From: Charina bottae
Taxonomy: Eukaryota; Chordata; Lepidosauria; Squamata; Charinaidae
Reading direction: 5' to 3'
DNA length: 64,000 nt
NCBI GenBank assembly: GCA_023362775.1
Contig: JALMGJ010000019.1
Location: forward strand, 5,936,001-6,000,000
The notes under the pieces were generated by a model. The model was not told the DNA's origin, made no database searches, and saw only the letters and a list, made by a program, of their open reading frames with translations. A program made the position numbers and the translations under genes. Below are positions 1-11,299 of this stretch, piece by piece. Within the stretch, counting starts at the first letter, position 1, and every line of letters begins with the position of its first letter.

Positions 1-255
1 GATGCACTGTTTTTTTAAAGGTTCCTTTCATTATGAAATTCCTTTGTTTGTACCACCTTGTCATTTCTTAGGATTTTATCAAAAGCAACTTCAACAAACA
101 GCATAGAGCTTGGCGACAGAGACTGAACAAGAGGGAGAGACAAGAGTTAAAACACTCACAATGAAACATATGTGTTGTATCTGTCTACTGCAGATAATCC
201 ATTTAACTTGTAGTTCAGTATGCAAATTACCTTTACCTATTGCTAGCAAATCCAG

Positions 256-595
256 GGGCGTGGTGGCTCAGCAGGTAAGACACCAGGCTTGTCGATCGGA
301 AGATCACAAGTTCGGAGGTTCGAATCCCTAGCCCTGCGTGCGGAGTGAGCTCCCGCACTCGCCCCAGCTCTTGCCAACCTAGCAATTCGAAAGCATGCAA
401 ATGCAAGTAGATGAATAGGTACCACTTCCGTGGGATGGTAACAGCGTTCCGCATGCATCATGCCGGCCACATGACCGTGGAAGCGTCTTCGGTCAACGCT
501 GGCTCTTCGGCTAACAAACGGAGATGAGCACCGGCCCCTAGAGTCGGACACGACTGCACAAATGTGTGGGGGGAACTTTTACCTTTTTTTTTTTT
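256..595 (+). mobile_element. tRNA-derived SINE (Sauria-like), copy 1
   Basis: The 5' head is tRNA-like, with an A box (TGGCTCAGCAGG, 264-275) and an exact B box (GGTTCGAATCC, 317-327), the internal RNA polymerase III promoter of tRNA-derived SINEs. The body ends in 'GAGTCGGACACGACTG', which resembles BovB 3' ends and suggests mobilisation by BovB. The terminal AACTTTTACCTTT matches the ACCTTT-type tails of Sauria SINEs. Imperfect target duplications (ATTGCTAGCAA at 239-249, ATTGCCAGCAA at 596-606) flank it. ORFs across this interval are by-products of the SINE. Confidence 0.85.
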
Positions 596-606
596 ATTGC
601 CAGCAA

Positions 607-1025
607 TCACATGAGTCTTTGCAATCTGACAACAGAGGCACACCCCCATCTCGGTGAGTAGAATCAAAAGGCAGCTGTTCCTAACAACAATGGCAACAAT
701 TCTGATTACAGTTTTTGGAATTGTAACAGACACTCCTTGATGCCTTTCTCCATTTAGGAACAGAACATAGAACCCATTGCTTTTAAATGTCAACAGCTGT
801 AGGCAGTGCAGAAATTAATTTCTTTCTCTCCTTGCTTTTCCACCTTTGGGTTGCCAGCATTTACATGTGCAGTGTTTGTACAGCAGTAGAAAAACAGTTT
901 TGTTGTTGCCTTTGGTACGATTTCATCAAGGGAAGAGAAGGAGACATTTTTATGCAAGAGGGCAAATGGAAGGAATTAAGATTATCTTTGAGACTGACCT
1001 CTTGGGGACAAACAGAGAGACAGAC
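607..1025. other. Intergenic, no recognised feature
   Basis: I see no gene-like ORF, repeat family or RNA signature here. It is AT-rich sequence between the SINE and the GGAA array. Confidence 0.5.
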
Positions 1026-1197
1026 AGGAAAGAAGGGAGGGAGAGAGGAAGGAAGGAAGGAAGGAAGGAAGGAAGGAAGGGAGGGAGGGAGGGAGGGAGG
1101 GAGGGAGGGAGGGAGGGAGGGAGGAAGGAAGGAAGGAAGGAAGGAAGGAAGGAAGGAAGGAAGGAAGGAAGGAAGGAAGGAAGGAAGGAAGGAAGGA
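1026..1197. repeat. (GGAA)n / (GGGA)n microsatellite
   Basis: About 170 bp of nearly pure purine tetranucleotides, switching GGAA to GGGA and back to GGAA. The K-E-G-R and L-P-S-F ORFs on the two strands are translations of the array, not genes. Confidence 0.97.
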
Positions 1198-2429
1198 GAA
1201 TACGCAAGCTACAGTACATCTAATCTGTTACTTCATGGTTAGAAGTACAGGAATGCTACATCTGCAATGGATATGTGAGTGAGACAAAGAAATATGTTTT
1301 TCAAGGTCTATGGAACAAGTCTGCCAACAGTGACAGTACTGTAGTACCCTAAAATACTCTCAAAGGTTACCTTTGTAGCAGTTTTAAATTGCCATTGCAG
1401 ATGGATACACAGGAACACATATTTAGGACGTAGGCAAAAATAATCTTGCACAGACTGGTCGAGAATCTACAAAGTAAAATACAGATTGCCAAGAGGCTAC
1501 CAGAACAGTTGATCAGCAGGCCTCTGGATAATTAATTACTGTGAAGAAGGACTTCTGTTACTTAACCAACTCATGTTTACCAAGAAGATAGGCATGATAG
1601 TAATATCCTTTCATTATGACAGATTTTTTTAAAATGTGAAACCATGCCATAGGCCCTAATGGAGAAAGTCGGCTATCTTACAAGAGAAAAGAAATCATTG
1701 TTTTCTTATTACCCATAAGCCTGCTACATTTTTCTTTTTAAAGGTCAATCAATGACAGCATGAACTTTTTTCTTTCCCGATACTGGAAAGCAGCAATAAA
1801 TGGCTTTCACCACACATGGTAGAATAGGTACACCGTTGGATAAGTTTTAATTCCAAAACTCACAGTAAGTGACCTTCTTTATAATATCACTATTGTTTGT
1901 CTGGACTCAAAATGCCTCAATGACAGTTTTCTTCAACATTTCCACTATAGGATATTCCTTGTCAAGTTGTCTGTCAAGAAACGAGTTGATATTAAAATGG
2001 TACATTCTTCCAAAGAGTTTGATATCAAAGTTCAAATGTGGTCTGCAGTATTAGAAAGATCCATAACTCTAAGCCAAGGCAGATACCAAGAGACCTATTT
2101 TTAATTAAGATAGGTAAACACTGAGGAACGATCAGGGGTGTGGGGTATAGCTTAATTTCTTTGCATGTTTACCTGAATCCTGGGCTTTTTATTTATTTCA
2201 ACCAATGAAACCTTAGTACCTTGGCTACATTCCTTAAAGAAAACTTAAAGCAGTAAGTGGCATAAATGACAGTTCATCCACATCATATACAGAAATATGA
2301 CCAAGTCAAGTTTTTGTAAGCGCATATGCATTTTTAAGACATAGAAGTTTCCAATGTGTTTGAAATGAGTTTTCCATTTACATATTTTTATTCCATGAAG
2401 CAACGGAACTGTTAGAGTAGAAAGATTTT
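1198..2429. other. Intergenic, no recognised feature
   Basis: AT-rich single-copy-looking DNA. The longest ORF (1869-2054, +) has no recognisable domain and no supporting context. Confidence 0.45.
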
Positions 2430-2512
2430 ATTGTAAGCCGCCCAGAGTCCCCCGGTTGGGGGAGATGGGCAGTCATATAAATTTAAATAATAAATAAATA
2501 AAATAAATAAGA
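2430..2512 (+). mobile_element. L2-clade LINE 3' tail fragment
   Basis: Contains the stem-like 'GCCGCCCAGAGTCCCC...GGGGGAGATGGGC' 3' end followed by TAAATAAATA repeats. This is the same terminus seen after the L2 ORF copies in this window, so it is a severely 5'-truncated L2 insertion. Confidence 0.75.
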
Positions 2513-3040
2513 TGAATTAGCCTATCTGTCTCCAGAGCCAGATTCTAGAACCCAAGTAAAAGACAGGGGATGTAAATTGCTTATTTTATAGGCTTCTTCT
2601 TTAACCACTATAGGAAATACCCTTGTGATTTTCTGCTGTGGGTATGAAATGTCCTGGATAGATTCAAGACTTTGTGATCTTCCTACTTCCACTCTGCTCC
2701 TCTTTAAAGTTTGGCTAATAACTTGGGTGAGGTGAATTGTTGGGACTAACTGCTTGCATATCTAGGTATATTATCTATTAAATATGGTAGAAGAGAGAGA
2801 GGTTGATGTTTTTATTATGTTCCCTTTCTGTTACATTCCTGTTGGCTAGCCATATTACTCTCCACATGTTGAGACAGAGGTGGAAAAGGAAAAGTCTAAT
2901 CTATACCTGTAGACCAGGAAATTTGTAACCTTAAATAAATCTTTTTGATCAAATTTGCTACCTGGTTACTTCATGGATACACCCATGTAGATTTTCTTGG
3001 AAACTCTATGAAGGTAGCTTGCCACTATGTTCTTACAGAG

Positions 3041-3078
<38 letters not shown>

Positions 3079-3662
3079 TGCACATCAGGTCTACAGCCCT
3101 GGAATTTAATGAAGAGCTTGCTCAATCCAAGGACTAACCTTGGAGAGCTGACACTTCTTTAGCTTCTGAATCTAGAAAAGTTCAGCTCTCATCTGCTAAG
3201 ACAACCTTGAATCATGCAGACATACCACAATTATAGAACAGGGTTCCATCCTTAGCTGTCCCTCCAAAGGGTAGTCACTATTGGGGCAGAAAGATGAGCC
3301 TGGTCAGCAAACCTGAACATGTTTACGCATTAAGCTCATTTGCTATTCTGCCTTACTGAAGCATTAAATATAAATAGATTATTTCCAATTTTTGTGAACT
3401 TGTTACCTATGCATGGGGTGGAGAAAAGCCAACAATTCAAGAAACATGGGAAGAAAGAGAGAGAGAGAGAGAGACGGAGAGAATGCAATTGGCACAGAAT
3501 ATATTTCATATTCCTTGTCCATTTTGGAAGAAATTCACAGGATTCCAATTATCTTCTTAGCACAATTCAAAATGTTGACTTGAAATGAAATTCAAAATGT
3601 TGACTTGAAAGTGTTATAGGCTGTTTAAAGGTTAGAGATGGATGAATCAATTTCTCACTTTT
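2513..3662. other. Intergenic with small simple repeats
   Basis: Holds a (GT)n run at 3043-3074, a short (GA)n near 3460 and a short direct repeat ('AAATTCAAAATGTTGACTTGAAA'-type, 3560-3610). No supported gene: ORFs around 3336-3588 overlap each other on opposite strands and have no domain. Confidence 0.5.
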
Positions 3663-3673
3663 TAATTCTGCTT

Positions 3674-4822
3674 TTGTTGTTGTTGTTCAGTAGTTTAGTC
3701 GTGTCCAACTCTTCGTGACCTCATGGACCATAGCACGCCAGGCCTTCCACTGTCTCCCGGAGTTTACTCAAATTCATGTTCATTACATAGGTGATGCTAT
3801 CTAACCATCTCATCCTCTGCCGTCCCCTTCTCCTTTTGCCTTCAGTCTTTCCCAGCATCAGGGTCTTTTCCAGTGAGTCCTCTCTTCACATTAGGTGGCC
3901 AAAGTATTTGAGCTTCAGCTTCAGTATCTGTCCTTCCAATGAGCAGTCAGGGTTGATTTCCTTTAGGGTTGACTGGTTTGACCTCCTTGCAGTCCAAGGG
4001 ACTCTCAAGAGTCTTCTCCAGCACCACAGTTCGAAAGCATCAATTCTTCAGCGCTCAGCCTTCCTTATGGTCCAACTCTCACAGCCATACATTACTACTG
4101 GGAAAACCATAGGTTTAACTATACGGACCTTTGTCGGCAAGGTGATGTCTCTGCTTTTTAATATGCTGTCTAGGTTTGCCATAGCTTTCCTCCCAAGGAG
4201 CAAGCATCTTTTAATTTCATGGTTGCAGTCACCGTCTGCGGTGATTTTGGAGCCCAAGAAAATAAAATCTGTCACTGCTTCCATTTCTTCCCCTTCTATT
4301 TGCCAGGAAGTGATGGGACCAGATGCCATGATCTGAGTTTTTTTAATGTTGAGTTTCAAGCCAGCTTTTACACTCTCCTCTTTCACCCTCATCAAGAGGC
4401 TCTTTAGTTCCTCTTCACTTTCTGCCATTAGGGTGGTATCGTCTGCATATCTGAGGTTGTTGATATTTCTCCCGGCAATCTTAACTCCGGCTTGTGATTC
4501 ATCCAGCCCCGCATTTCTCATGATGTACTTTGCATATAAGTTAAATAAGCAGGGTGATAATATACAGCCTTGTCGTACTCCTTTCCCAATTTTGAACCAA
4601 TCGGTTGTTCCATGTCCGGTTCTAACTGTTGCTTCTTGACCCGCATACAGGTTTCTCAGGAGACAGGTAAGGTGGTCTGGTACTCCCATCTCTTTAAGAC
4701 TTTGCCACAGTTTGTTGTGATCCACACAATCAAAGGCTTTAGCGTAGTCAATGAAGCAGAAGTAGATGTTTTTCTGGAACTCTCTTGCTTTTTCCATGAT
4801 CCAGAGAATGTTGGCAATCTAA
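3674..4822 (-). mobile_element. 5'-truncated RTE-BovB LINE with 11-bp TSD
   Basis: A minus-strand BovB 3' portion of about 1.15 kb. The 3' end is the (AAC)n tail with the 'GAGT[T]GGACACGAC' terminus (3674-3720 on the plus strand). The 5' break lies within the RT. Exact 11-bp target duplications (TAATTCTGCTT at 3663-3673 and 4823-4833) define both borders, which is the usual outcome of target-primed reverse transcription stopping early. Confidence 0.9.
4048..4797 (-). pseudogene. BovB reverse transcriptase fragment
   Basis: About 249 residues of RTE-type RT. The sequence starts mid-domain (FCFIDYAKAFDCVDHNKLW) and contains GVRQGCILSPCLFN, the catalytic YADD motif (LRYADDTTLMAES) and the thumb region through GCESWTIRKAER. 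In an intact BovB this protein copies the element RNA into DNA at a nick made by its AP-type endonuclease. Here the endonuclease is absent because of 5' truncation, and the frame is lost after KAER, so it cannot act autonomously. It is a retroelement relic, not a host gene. Confidence 0.9.
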
Positions 4823-4833
4823 TAATTCTGCTT

Positions 4834-5140
4834 ATCCCTTATCTATTTCAACATTAGTCTGCCTTCTCTGTATGAATATTCAGATGTATCTTCAGGTTTA
4901 TTTTTCTTAAGATGCACATTTATGCAATTTTATCCAATCTACAAATCTTCTGTATACAAATTTCTCCAATATGGAAACATGAGAATCTCTGTTTTGAAGA
5001 GAAACATACTTTTTAAATAAGATCAAATGTCTTTGGACATTATTTTAATGAATCATGAGAAATTTTCTCTATTTTTTGGCAAACCCCTCTCCAGTATGCA
5101 CAGTAGTTCCTCCTTTTGATCAGAAAACATAACTGCAGTA
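4834..5140. other. Intergenic, no recognised feature
   Basis: AT-rich DNA between the BovB and SINE insertions. No repeat family or gene recognised. Confidence 0.45.
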
Positions 5141-5144
5141 TTCC

Positions 5145-5556
5145 GTGCTTATTTATTTATTTACTTTTTATCCTGCCTTTATTATTTTTATAAATAACTC
5201 AAGGTGGCGAACATACCTAATACTCCTTCCTCCTCCTATTTTCCCCACAACAACAACCCTGTGAGGTGAGTTGGGCTGAGAGTGAGCGACTGGCCCAAGG
5301 TCACCCAGCTGGTTTTGATGCCTAAGGTGGAACTAGAACTCACAGTCTCCTGGTTTGCCATTGGCTCCTTCCTAGGGCTGAGAGACAGGGACTGGCCCAA
5401 GGTCACCCAGCCGGCTTTCATGCCTAAGGCAGGACTAGAACTCTCAGCCTCCTGGTTTGCCATTCGCTCCTTCCTAGGTCTGAGAGATGGGGACTGGCCC
5501 AAGGTCATCCAGCCAGCTTTCATGCCTAAGGTGGGACTAGAAGAGAGATTAGCCAA
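5145..5556 (-). mobile_element. Second-type tRNA-derived SINE with three 102-bp internal units
   Basis: Reverse-complement copy of the SINE also seen at 48168-48495. Its 3' end on the minus strand is 'TTCGCCACCTTGAGTTATTTATAAAAATAATAAAGGCAGGATAAA'-like. The body module (AGTTCTAGTCC..CCTTAGGC..GGGTGACCTTGGGCCAGT) is repeated three times at an exact 102-bp spacing: the plus-strand word CTAGAAC/CTAGAAG recurs at 5333, 5435 and 5537. The tRNA-like head is missing because the copy is 5'-truncated. The open frames in both directions (5236-5556 and 5282-5611) come from 102 being a multiple of three and are not genes. Confidence 0.82.
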
Positions 5557-5619
5557 TGCTTCTACTAGCAGTCACATGAAAATAGCTGACCATATTAATC
5601 CCTTTCCCTGACATGAATT

Positions 5620-7192
5620 TATTTATTTTATTTTATTTAATTAAATTTATATAACCGCCCATCTCCCCCAATGGGGAACTCTGGGCGGTTTACAATAAAA
5701 TGGAATAAAACAGAATATAAAACATCAATGTACAGTATATAAATTAATAGATAATTATAAATCCAGATGGAGATGGAATTAAAACGAAGGACAATAAATT
5801 AAGGAATTAACCACCCCCATGAGGAACTATCCTTTCCTCCTTCCCGTGCTAGGCGGCAGAACCAGGTCTTCAGCTCTTTCCTAAAGGTCGGGAGGGAGGA
5901 GATCTGCCTCAACTCTGGGGGTAAGATGTTCCACAGTGTGGGCGCTGCCACAGAGAAGGCCCGCCTCCTCGACCCCATCAGATGACATTCTTTAATTGAT
6001 GGGGTTCGTAGCAGGCCCTCTCTGAATGACCTGGTGGGGCGGGTCGATAAAATGGGGATAAGACGGTCCCTCAGGTATTCTGGCCCCATGCCATGTAGGG
6101 CTTTAAAGGTAATAACCAACACCTTGAATTGTACCCAGAAGCAGAATGGCACCCAATGCAGCTCGCGGAGCAAAGGTGTTATATGTGCAGATTTTGGTGC
6201 ACCCAAAATTGCTCACGCGGCCGCATTCTGCACCAGCTGAAGCTTCCGGATAGTCTTCAAGGGTAGCCCCATGTAGAGCGCATTGAAATAATTTACATGG
6301 GAGATGACGAGAGCATGAGTGACTGTTCGGAGGGTGTCGCAATCCAGGAATGGGCGTAACTGGCGCACTAACCGAAGTTGTGTGAAAGCCCTCCTAGCCA
6401 CGACTGCCACCTGCTCTTCGAGCAGGAGTCGTGAGTCTAGAAGGACCCCCAAGTTCCGCACCGGTTCCGAATGGGGCAGTGCTACCCCATCAAGAACCAA
6501 AGATGATAATTTCCCAGAAGACGCTAGGCCATCAATCCACAGCCACTCAGTCTTGCTAGGGTTCAATTGTAACCTGTTGTTCCCCATCCAGGCCCTCACA
6601 GCCCCCAGGCACTGGGACAGGGTGGTCACTGCATCACTTACTTCACCAGGGATGGAGATGTACAATTGAGTATCATCCGCATACTGATGATACCTCATCC
6701 CATGGTGTTGGATGACCTCGCCCAGCGGTTTCATGTAGATGTTAAATAAGAGAGGAGAGAGAACCGAACCCTGCGGCACCCCACACAAGAGGGGCCGAGG
6801 GTCAGATCTCTCCTCTCCTATTACCACCGACTGGCAGCGGCCTTGGAGGAAGGAGGTGAACCAGCGCAAAACTACGCCGCCCACCCCCAACTCCCTAAGC
6901 CGCCCCAACAGGATACCATGGTCGATGGTATCGAATGCCGCTGAGAGGTCAAGGAGAGCCAGGATGGACGCACTGCCCCCATCCCGCTCCTGCCAGAGAT
7001 CATCCGTAAGTGTGACCAATGCAGTTTCCATCCCATATCCCGGCCTGAAGCCTGACTGAAAGGGGTCTAGATAATCCGTTTCATCCAGGGTCCTCTGAAG
7101 TTGCAACGCCACCACTTTCTCAACCACCTTTCCCAAAAAGGGGAGGTGGGAGACTGGACGAAATTTGTCCAGGATGGTAGGGTCCTGGACAA
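5620..7192 (-). mobile_element. 5'-truncated L2-clade LINE
   Basis: Minus-strand element. Its 3' end is the CCGCCC...GGGCGG terminus at 5650-5690 with an ATTTA-rich tail. It carries RT palm and thumb plus the C-terminal domain. Homology with the longer copy at 36965-40500 breaks near 7192 ('GGTCC'), so the endonuclease half is missing. Confidence 0.85.
5799..7190 (-). pseudogene. L2 reverse transcriptase with one in-frame stop
   Basis: Two ORFs (6213-7223 and 5799-6206) lie in the same frame and are separated only by a TGA at 6213-6215, after QNAAA and before AILGAP. The same position in the 37-kb copy reads ARAVTGA, so the stop is best explained as CGA to TGA. Visible RT motifs: ALLDLSAAFDTIDHGIL, GVPQGSVLSPLLFNIY and catalytic QYADDTQLYIS. 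The C-terminal block (LLRELHWVP, FKALHGMGPEYL, LWNILPPELR, KTWFCRLA) runs to a natural stop. CYADDTQLYIS-like motifs are typical of the L2 clade; CR1 is the alternative but fits less well. Confidence 0.88.
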
Positions 7193-7384
7193 TTTCTGTA
7201 TGAATACAGAATAGATGGTCCAAATTTGTAAAGCAGTTCCACTACCTGGTTTGCCTGTCATCCAATTACACTGGGTGAGCCTCCAAATCTTCTTGGGAGA
7301 TTTGAGGAATATGTAGGCTAGTTCTAAATCCTATAATTCTATTATAGTTCTTGTTCACAAAAACTCTTACTGTATTCAGGACCT

Positions 7385-7660
7385 CACTGACCTTGGTTGG
7401 TCTTGAAAAAGCTAAACAGGGTTGAAAGGGGATCAAGAAATCCCCAGTCTTTGTATTAGAATGGAAATTTAAAAGAGAGACAGAGACAGAGACAGAGACA
7501 GAGACAGAGACAGAGACAGAGACAGAGACAGAGACAGAGACAGAGACAGAGACAGAGACAGAGACAGAGAGCAATGGCAAACTACTTTTGTTTGGATGTA
7601 TCCCAGTGTAATCATCAGGGGTTAAACACAACTTGGAAAATCATCATCATTTCAACTTGG
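7385..7660 (+). mobile_element. 5S rRNA-derived SINE remnant split by a (GAGACA)n array
   Basis: The segment 'GACCTTGGTTGGTCTTGAAAAAGC..TAAACAGGGTT' resembles the 5S rRNA internal promoter region as found in 5S-derived vertebrate SINEs. After the hexamer array the text resumes with 'GCAATGGCAAACTACTT', the usual downstream body. The similarity is diverged, so family assignment is tentative. Confidence 0.5.
7474..7570. repeat. (AGAGAC)n microsatellite
   Basis: About 16 hexamer units. It translates to a (SV)n ORF on the minus strand, which is not a gene. Confidence 0.97.
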
Positions 7661-7661
7661 A

Positions 7662-7700
<39 letters not shown>
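7662..7700. repeat. (AAT)n microsatellite
   Basis: Pure trinucleotide run immediately upstream of an L2 3' fragment. Confidence 0.95.
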
Positions 7701-7701
<1 letters not shown>

Positions 7702-7702
7702 G

Positions 7703-8160
7703 CATGGGGCCAGGGTACCTGAGGGACCGTCTCATCCTGATCACATCTACCCGCCCCACCCGGTCATGCAGGGAGGGAATGCTTTGGACCCCATCAATAA
7801 AAGAGTTTCATCTAGCGGGGTCCAGGAGGCATGCCTTCTCTGCGATAGCACCCGCCCTGTGGAATATCTTGCCCCCAGAGCTAAGGCGGGCGCCCTCGCT
7901 CCTGGCCTTCCGGAGGTCTTTAAAGACCTGGTTCTGCCGCCTTGCTTAGGATGAAGGAAGTAATGGTTCCTCCTGGGAGTGGTCAGCTTAGTAATATCCT
8001 CCTTTTAAGATCTCACCATCCTCTGGATTTTTTCTATTTATTATTATATTGTATTTTAAGATATATAGGTTTTTAATTTTAATATTATTATTGTAAACCG
8101 CCCAGAGTCTACTGCTGTAGAGATGCGCGGTGATAAATTTGACTAATAAATAAAATAATA
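7703..8160 (+). mobile_element. L2-clade LINE 3' fragment
   Basis: The plus-strand ORF at 7704-7949 encodes the L2 C-terminal block (GPGYLRDRLI, STRPTRSCREGML, PSIKEFHLAGSRR, LWNILPPELRR, LKTWFCRLA). A 3' UTR follows, ending in a degenerate CCGCCCAGAGT...GCGGTGATAAA stem and a (TAAA/AAT)n tail to about 8185. Upstream RT motifs are absent, so this is a 5'-truncated insertion. Confidence 0.85.
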
Positions 8161-8189
8161 ATAAAATAATAATAATAATAATAATCCCA

Positions 8190-10480
8190 AATCTTCTAAA
8201 AGAAATAGACAGCTAGTTAGTTAAAAATTCTTGTATATCTTAGCCATTTAAAAAAAACAAAAGAAGACAAATGTTCTGTTTCCTATTGGGAAAAGCATAA
8301 ATGAACTACTTGTTTGGTTGGGATGTTCATCAGCATAATTGTTCTGCCTGTTTCAATTAGAGGAATTAATATGGCAGCTAAAGGTTACATCTTTTTCATG
8401 GTTAGTGCACTCAATCTACAGTTGAACAATGCTAACCAGGAAATTACCTTGTCAATTACAATTAAGAATGCTAATAGGAAACTTTAAGGTCACTGATCCT
8501 TCAGCAACATGGGCTGAATTTGAAAAACAAGGAGGTTATTGTGTCAAACAATATTTAGATAAACTTGTTTTAAAGTTTTTTAATAGAATAGCTTCTTGAT
8601 AAGGTAACCTTATGCAGTATTTCAGTACGTAACTAATGTCAATTCTTGGGTAACTTCATTTATTTCAGGGTTAGGAGTTATCTACATCTAGGTTCTAAGT
8701 AGGAATAGATTGAATCTGCTGTTTCAGGGAGGAAAGAATTTGGAACTCTCCCAATATTTAGGAATCTGAGTTTGGGAACAAAACCAAAAGTCAGAGGTTA
8801 TAAAGTGCAAAATGTTTGGAGAACATCAGATTTTCTATCCTCTGTTTAAAATAGGAGTGCCTAACCTCTTCCAGGATTAGGGCAACACTAGGTCCAACAA
8901 TTGCAATAAAATATATATCTGCTTATATTTCAGTTGCATTCAAATTTAACTAAAATGCAATATAGTTAATGTGATTACATTCCATTTTCTCCCATTGCCC
9001 CATTAAATATTACAATTTGGTAACAATTTCTGAGAAGTCAGCTAGCAGGTTTTCAAGGTCTCTCAGTGCTGCATCCAAGAATTTCAGGGTTAGGAGAACG
9101 GTTCAAGTTATGCATCTCTCTAAGGTAAAAAAGTTTTGAAAAATAGTCCAGGTGGTAAGGAAATAATTGACCTTGGTTACTGCCAAAATTCTAATTTGTA
9201 AGGCACTGTAAGAATTTTATTTAAGGTCATTGTTTTGAATTGCTTTTCTTTTTTGGGTTTATTAAGATTAAGATTATTAAAACTGTTGTATTATTTAGTA
9301 TAATGGCAGACAATTTATGTGCTTTTTAGTTTGACTTTCTTTCATTATAGTAGACAGAAATGTATAAAATAGTAGTAGGGAGGAAATAATTAAATAAGTG
9401 TTATTTTTGATTTTTTTTCCTTTATTTTAATATAAGGGGAGGGAGTAACTGCACCTATTGATTTTTATAGTGTGCTAAAGGGGAATGATTTATAGAAATA
9501 ATGTGATTTGGGTTTAATATAGAGTTAGAGATTGATTATGGAAAATTTTTGTATATCCTTGCTGTTAAAAGTCAGAAGTCACATCTTTCTGTAATGTAAA
9601 AAAAATATTTTGTGTTTTCACACCTTTTTAGTTTTTCTTCTCTTTTTTGTAGTTTTTTTGCTTTTTCGTAGCTTTTATCTTTTTTTATTATTTAATTTAT
9701 TTATATTATTTATTTATTATTTAATTTATATGACCTCTCACTTATTTTTCTGCCTGCAGGTCCAGAAGTGGTAACTAATGACAGGGTAGAAATAAATGAG
9801 GTTTTTCAACCAGAGTTTCTGAGATCTACAAATAAATGTACCCTTATTTGATTTCAAAGTCCATTCTATGCCTCAGTATTATTTTCTGCCAATATCTTCA
9901 ACAATAAACTAAATCAATAAAACTTTATGAAAGTCCCCAATATATAAATTCTACTTAGGGTTACCCTCACAACAACACAGCTCAATTCTGAGTACTGTTT
10001 AAAAGAGGAGTGTAAATTATGGGTGCCGTAAACTTAACAACTCTATAAAATTATCCTATTTGAAAGACAAATCTTAAATCTATATACTAAAAGCCAATTA
10101 TTTTCTATAAAAGGGAAAAAACACAGCAGCGACCTTCAGAATGGAATGAATATTACAGTAGAGAAAACAGTTATTGTTTTGTTTTGCTTTGCTTTTGCTT
10201 TTGCTTTTTAGCAGGTCATTGTGAAATGCTTGAATGTGGACAATAAAGTTTATTGCACATTTGTACATTTAGAGGAAAAATGATAAAGTGAATAGGCTGC
10301 AATTATTGGCATAATGCAGAGTTAAAGGTTTGGTAGCTGAATGTGATAAAAGCAATGCATGACCAGAAGTAAATCATGTATGAGAAGAAATGCATTGTTT
10401 AGCGAAGGTTTAACATTACTCAATGTTAGTTGAGTTAGACAATTGTATGTGATGTTCCTTTGGTTGTATTTAAGAATGTG
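8190..10480. other. Intergenic, AT-rich
   Basis: No gene or confident repeat recognised over about 2.3 kb. T-rich tracts lie at 9400-9440 and 9600-9730. Confidence 0.45.
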
Positions 10481-10499
10481 CTTATTGGTAAATATATAA

Positions 10500-11290
10500 A
10501 GAAAGTTTGGGATTATATTAGAAATGTTTTTGTCAGGGATCAGAATGTACATGGACTTTGTAGAGAGTACTGAGTTGTTGATTGAAAACCCAAATGATTT
10601 GCAGCAAATAGTAGATAGAATGAATGATGCAATGAAAAATAAGGTTCTGAAAATTGATGTATCCAAAGTAATTACGTTTGACTGAGAAAATGGCATGGAT
10701 GATTGCAAGATATTCATGAATGGGATCGTGGATGAAGACGTTTTGAGATGTGCTAATGCTTGTAGAAAGGTAATAAGCAGCATGATACAAGGAATGAATG
10801 TTTGTCAAAAGAAGCAATGAATACGGTAGCTGTCTATTAGAATATGTTTATACCCAGTTTGTTACATAAAAGTAGCAGATGGATATTTCGGAAGAGATAT
10901 AAAAGGTAGTTGAATGCACAGGGAATGGATTATTTCAATGTGTGAGTGTGGTAACAGCAGAAGAGGTACAGTAGGATAAAGAATGCATGGATAATGATTG
11001 GATGTGGACTGACCAGTATGAAAGAAACACATTGAGGCTGGTTAATCATATAGAGATAATAGATGAGGATTCCAATTGCAGAACTAATAGATGAAGGAAG
11101 ATGGAAATACTGAGATGAACAGGAAGTTCAAGGAAGTTATGATTGGATGGAGTTAATGAGATTCCCCTAAAAAGGAAGCTAGGACTTTAAAGAACAAAAA
11201 AGCAATGTTTGAAGCAATGTATAGATCTGGCATAAGCAAGTAGGATTTGAAAGGATAAAAAAGTAGAACAAGTTATAGTGAGGGGACTTG
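10500..11290 (+). pseudogene. Decayed non-LTR reverse transcriptase relic (RTE-like)
   Basis: Read across frames on the plus strand, the region keeps blocks typical of the C-terminal half of an RTE-like RT: ENPNDLQQIVDRMNDAMKNK followed by LKIDVSK, then DDCKIFMNG, ANACRKVISS, and near 11020 TDQYERNTLRLVNHIE followed by a W-L-D-G-V-N-E-I-like block. The blocks are in the expected order but carry several stops and frameshifts, so the copy is old and inactive. It differs from the BovB copies here. I cannot assign a clade with confidence. Confidence 0.6.
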
Positions 11291-11299
11291 GTATAAAAT

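Noticed and set aside
256..330. Functional tRNA gene (A and B boxes present), also at the other SINE copies
   Set aside because: The head continues into a ~250-bp SINE body with a BovB-like end, and the same unit is repeated six times. No cloverleaf with intact acceptor stem is evident.
787..1242. 151-codon ORF with K/E/G/R-rich tail
   Set aside because: The tail is the GGAA/GGGA array, and the other frames and strand are equally open.
7385..7460. 5S rRNA gene (also at 26263, 49310 and 60478)
   Set aside because: Only part of the 5S sequence is present, strongly diverged, and joined to SINE body text.
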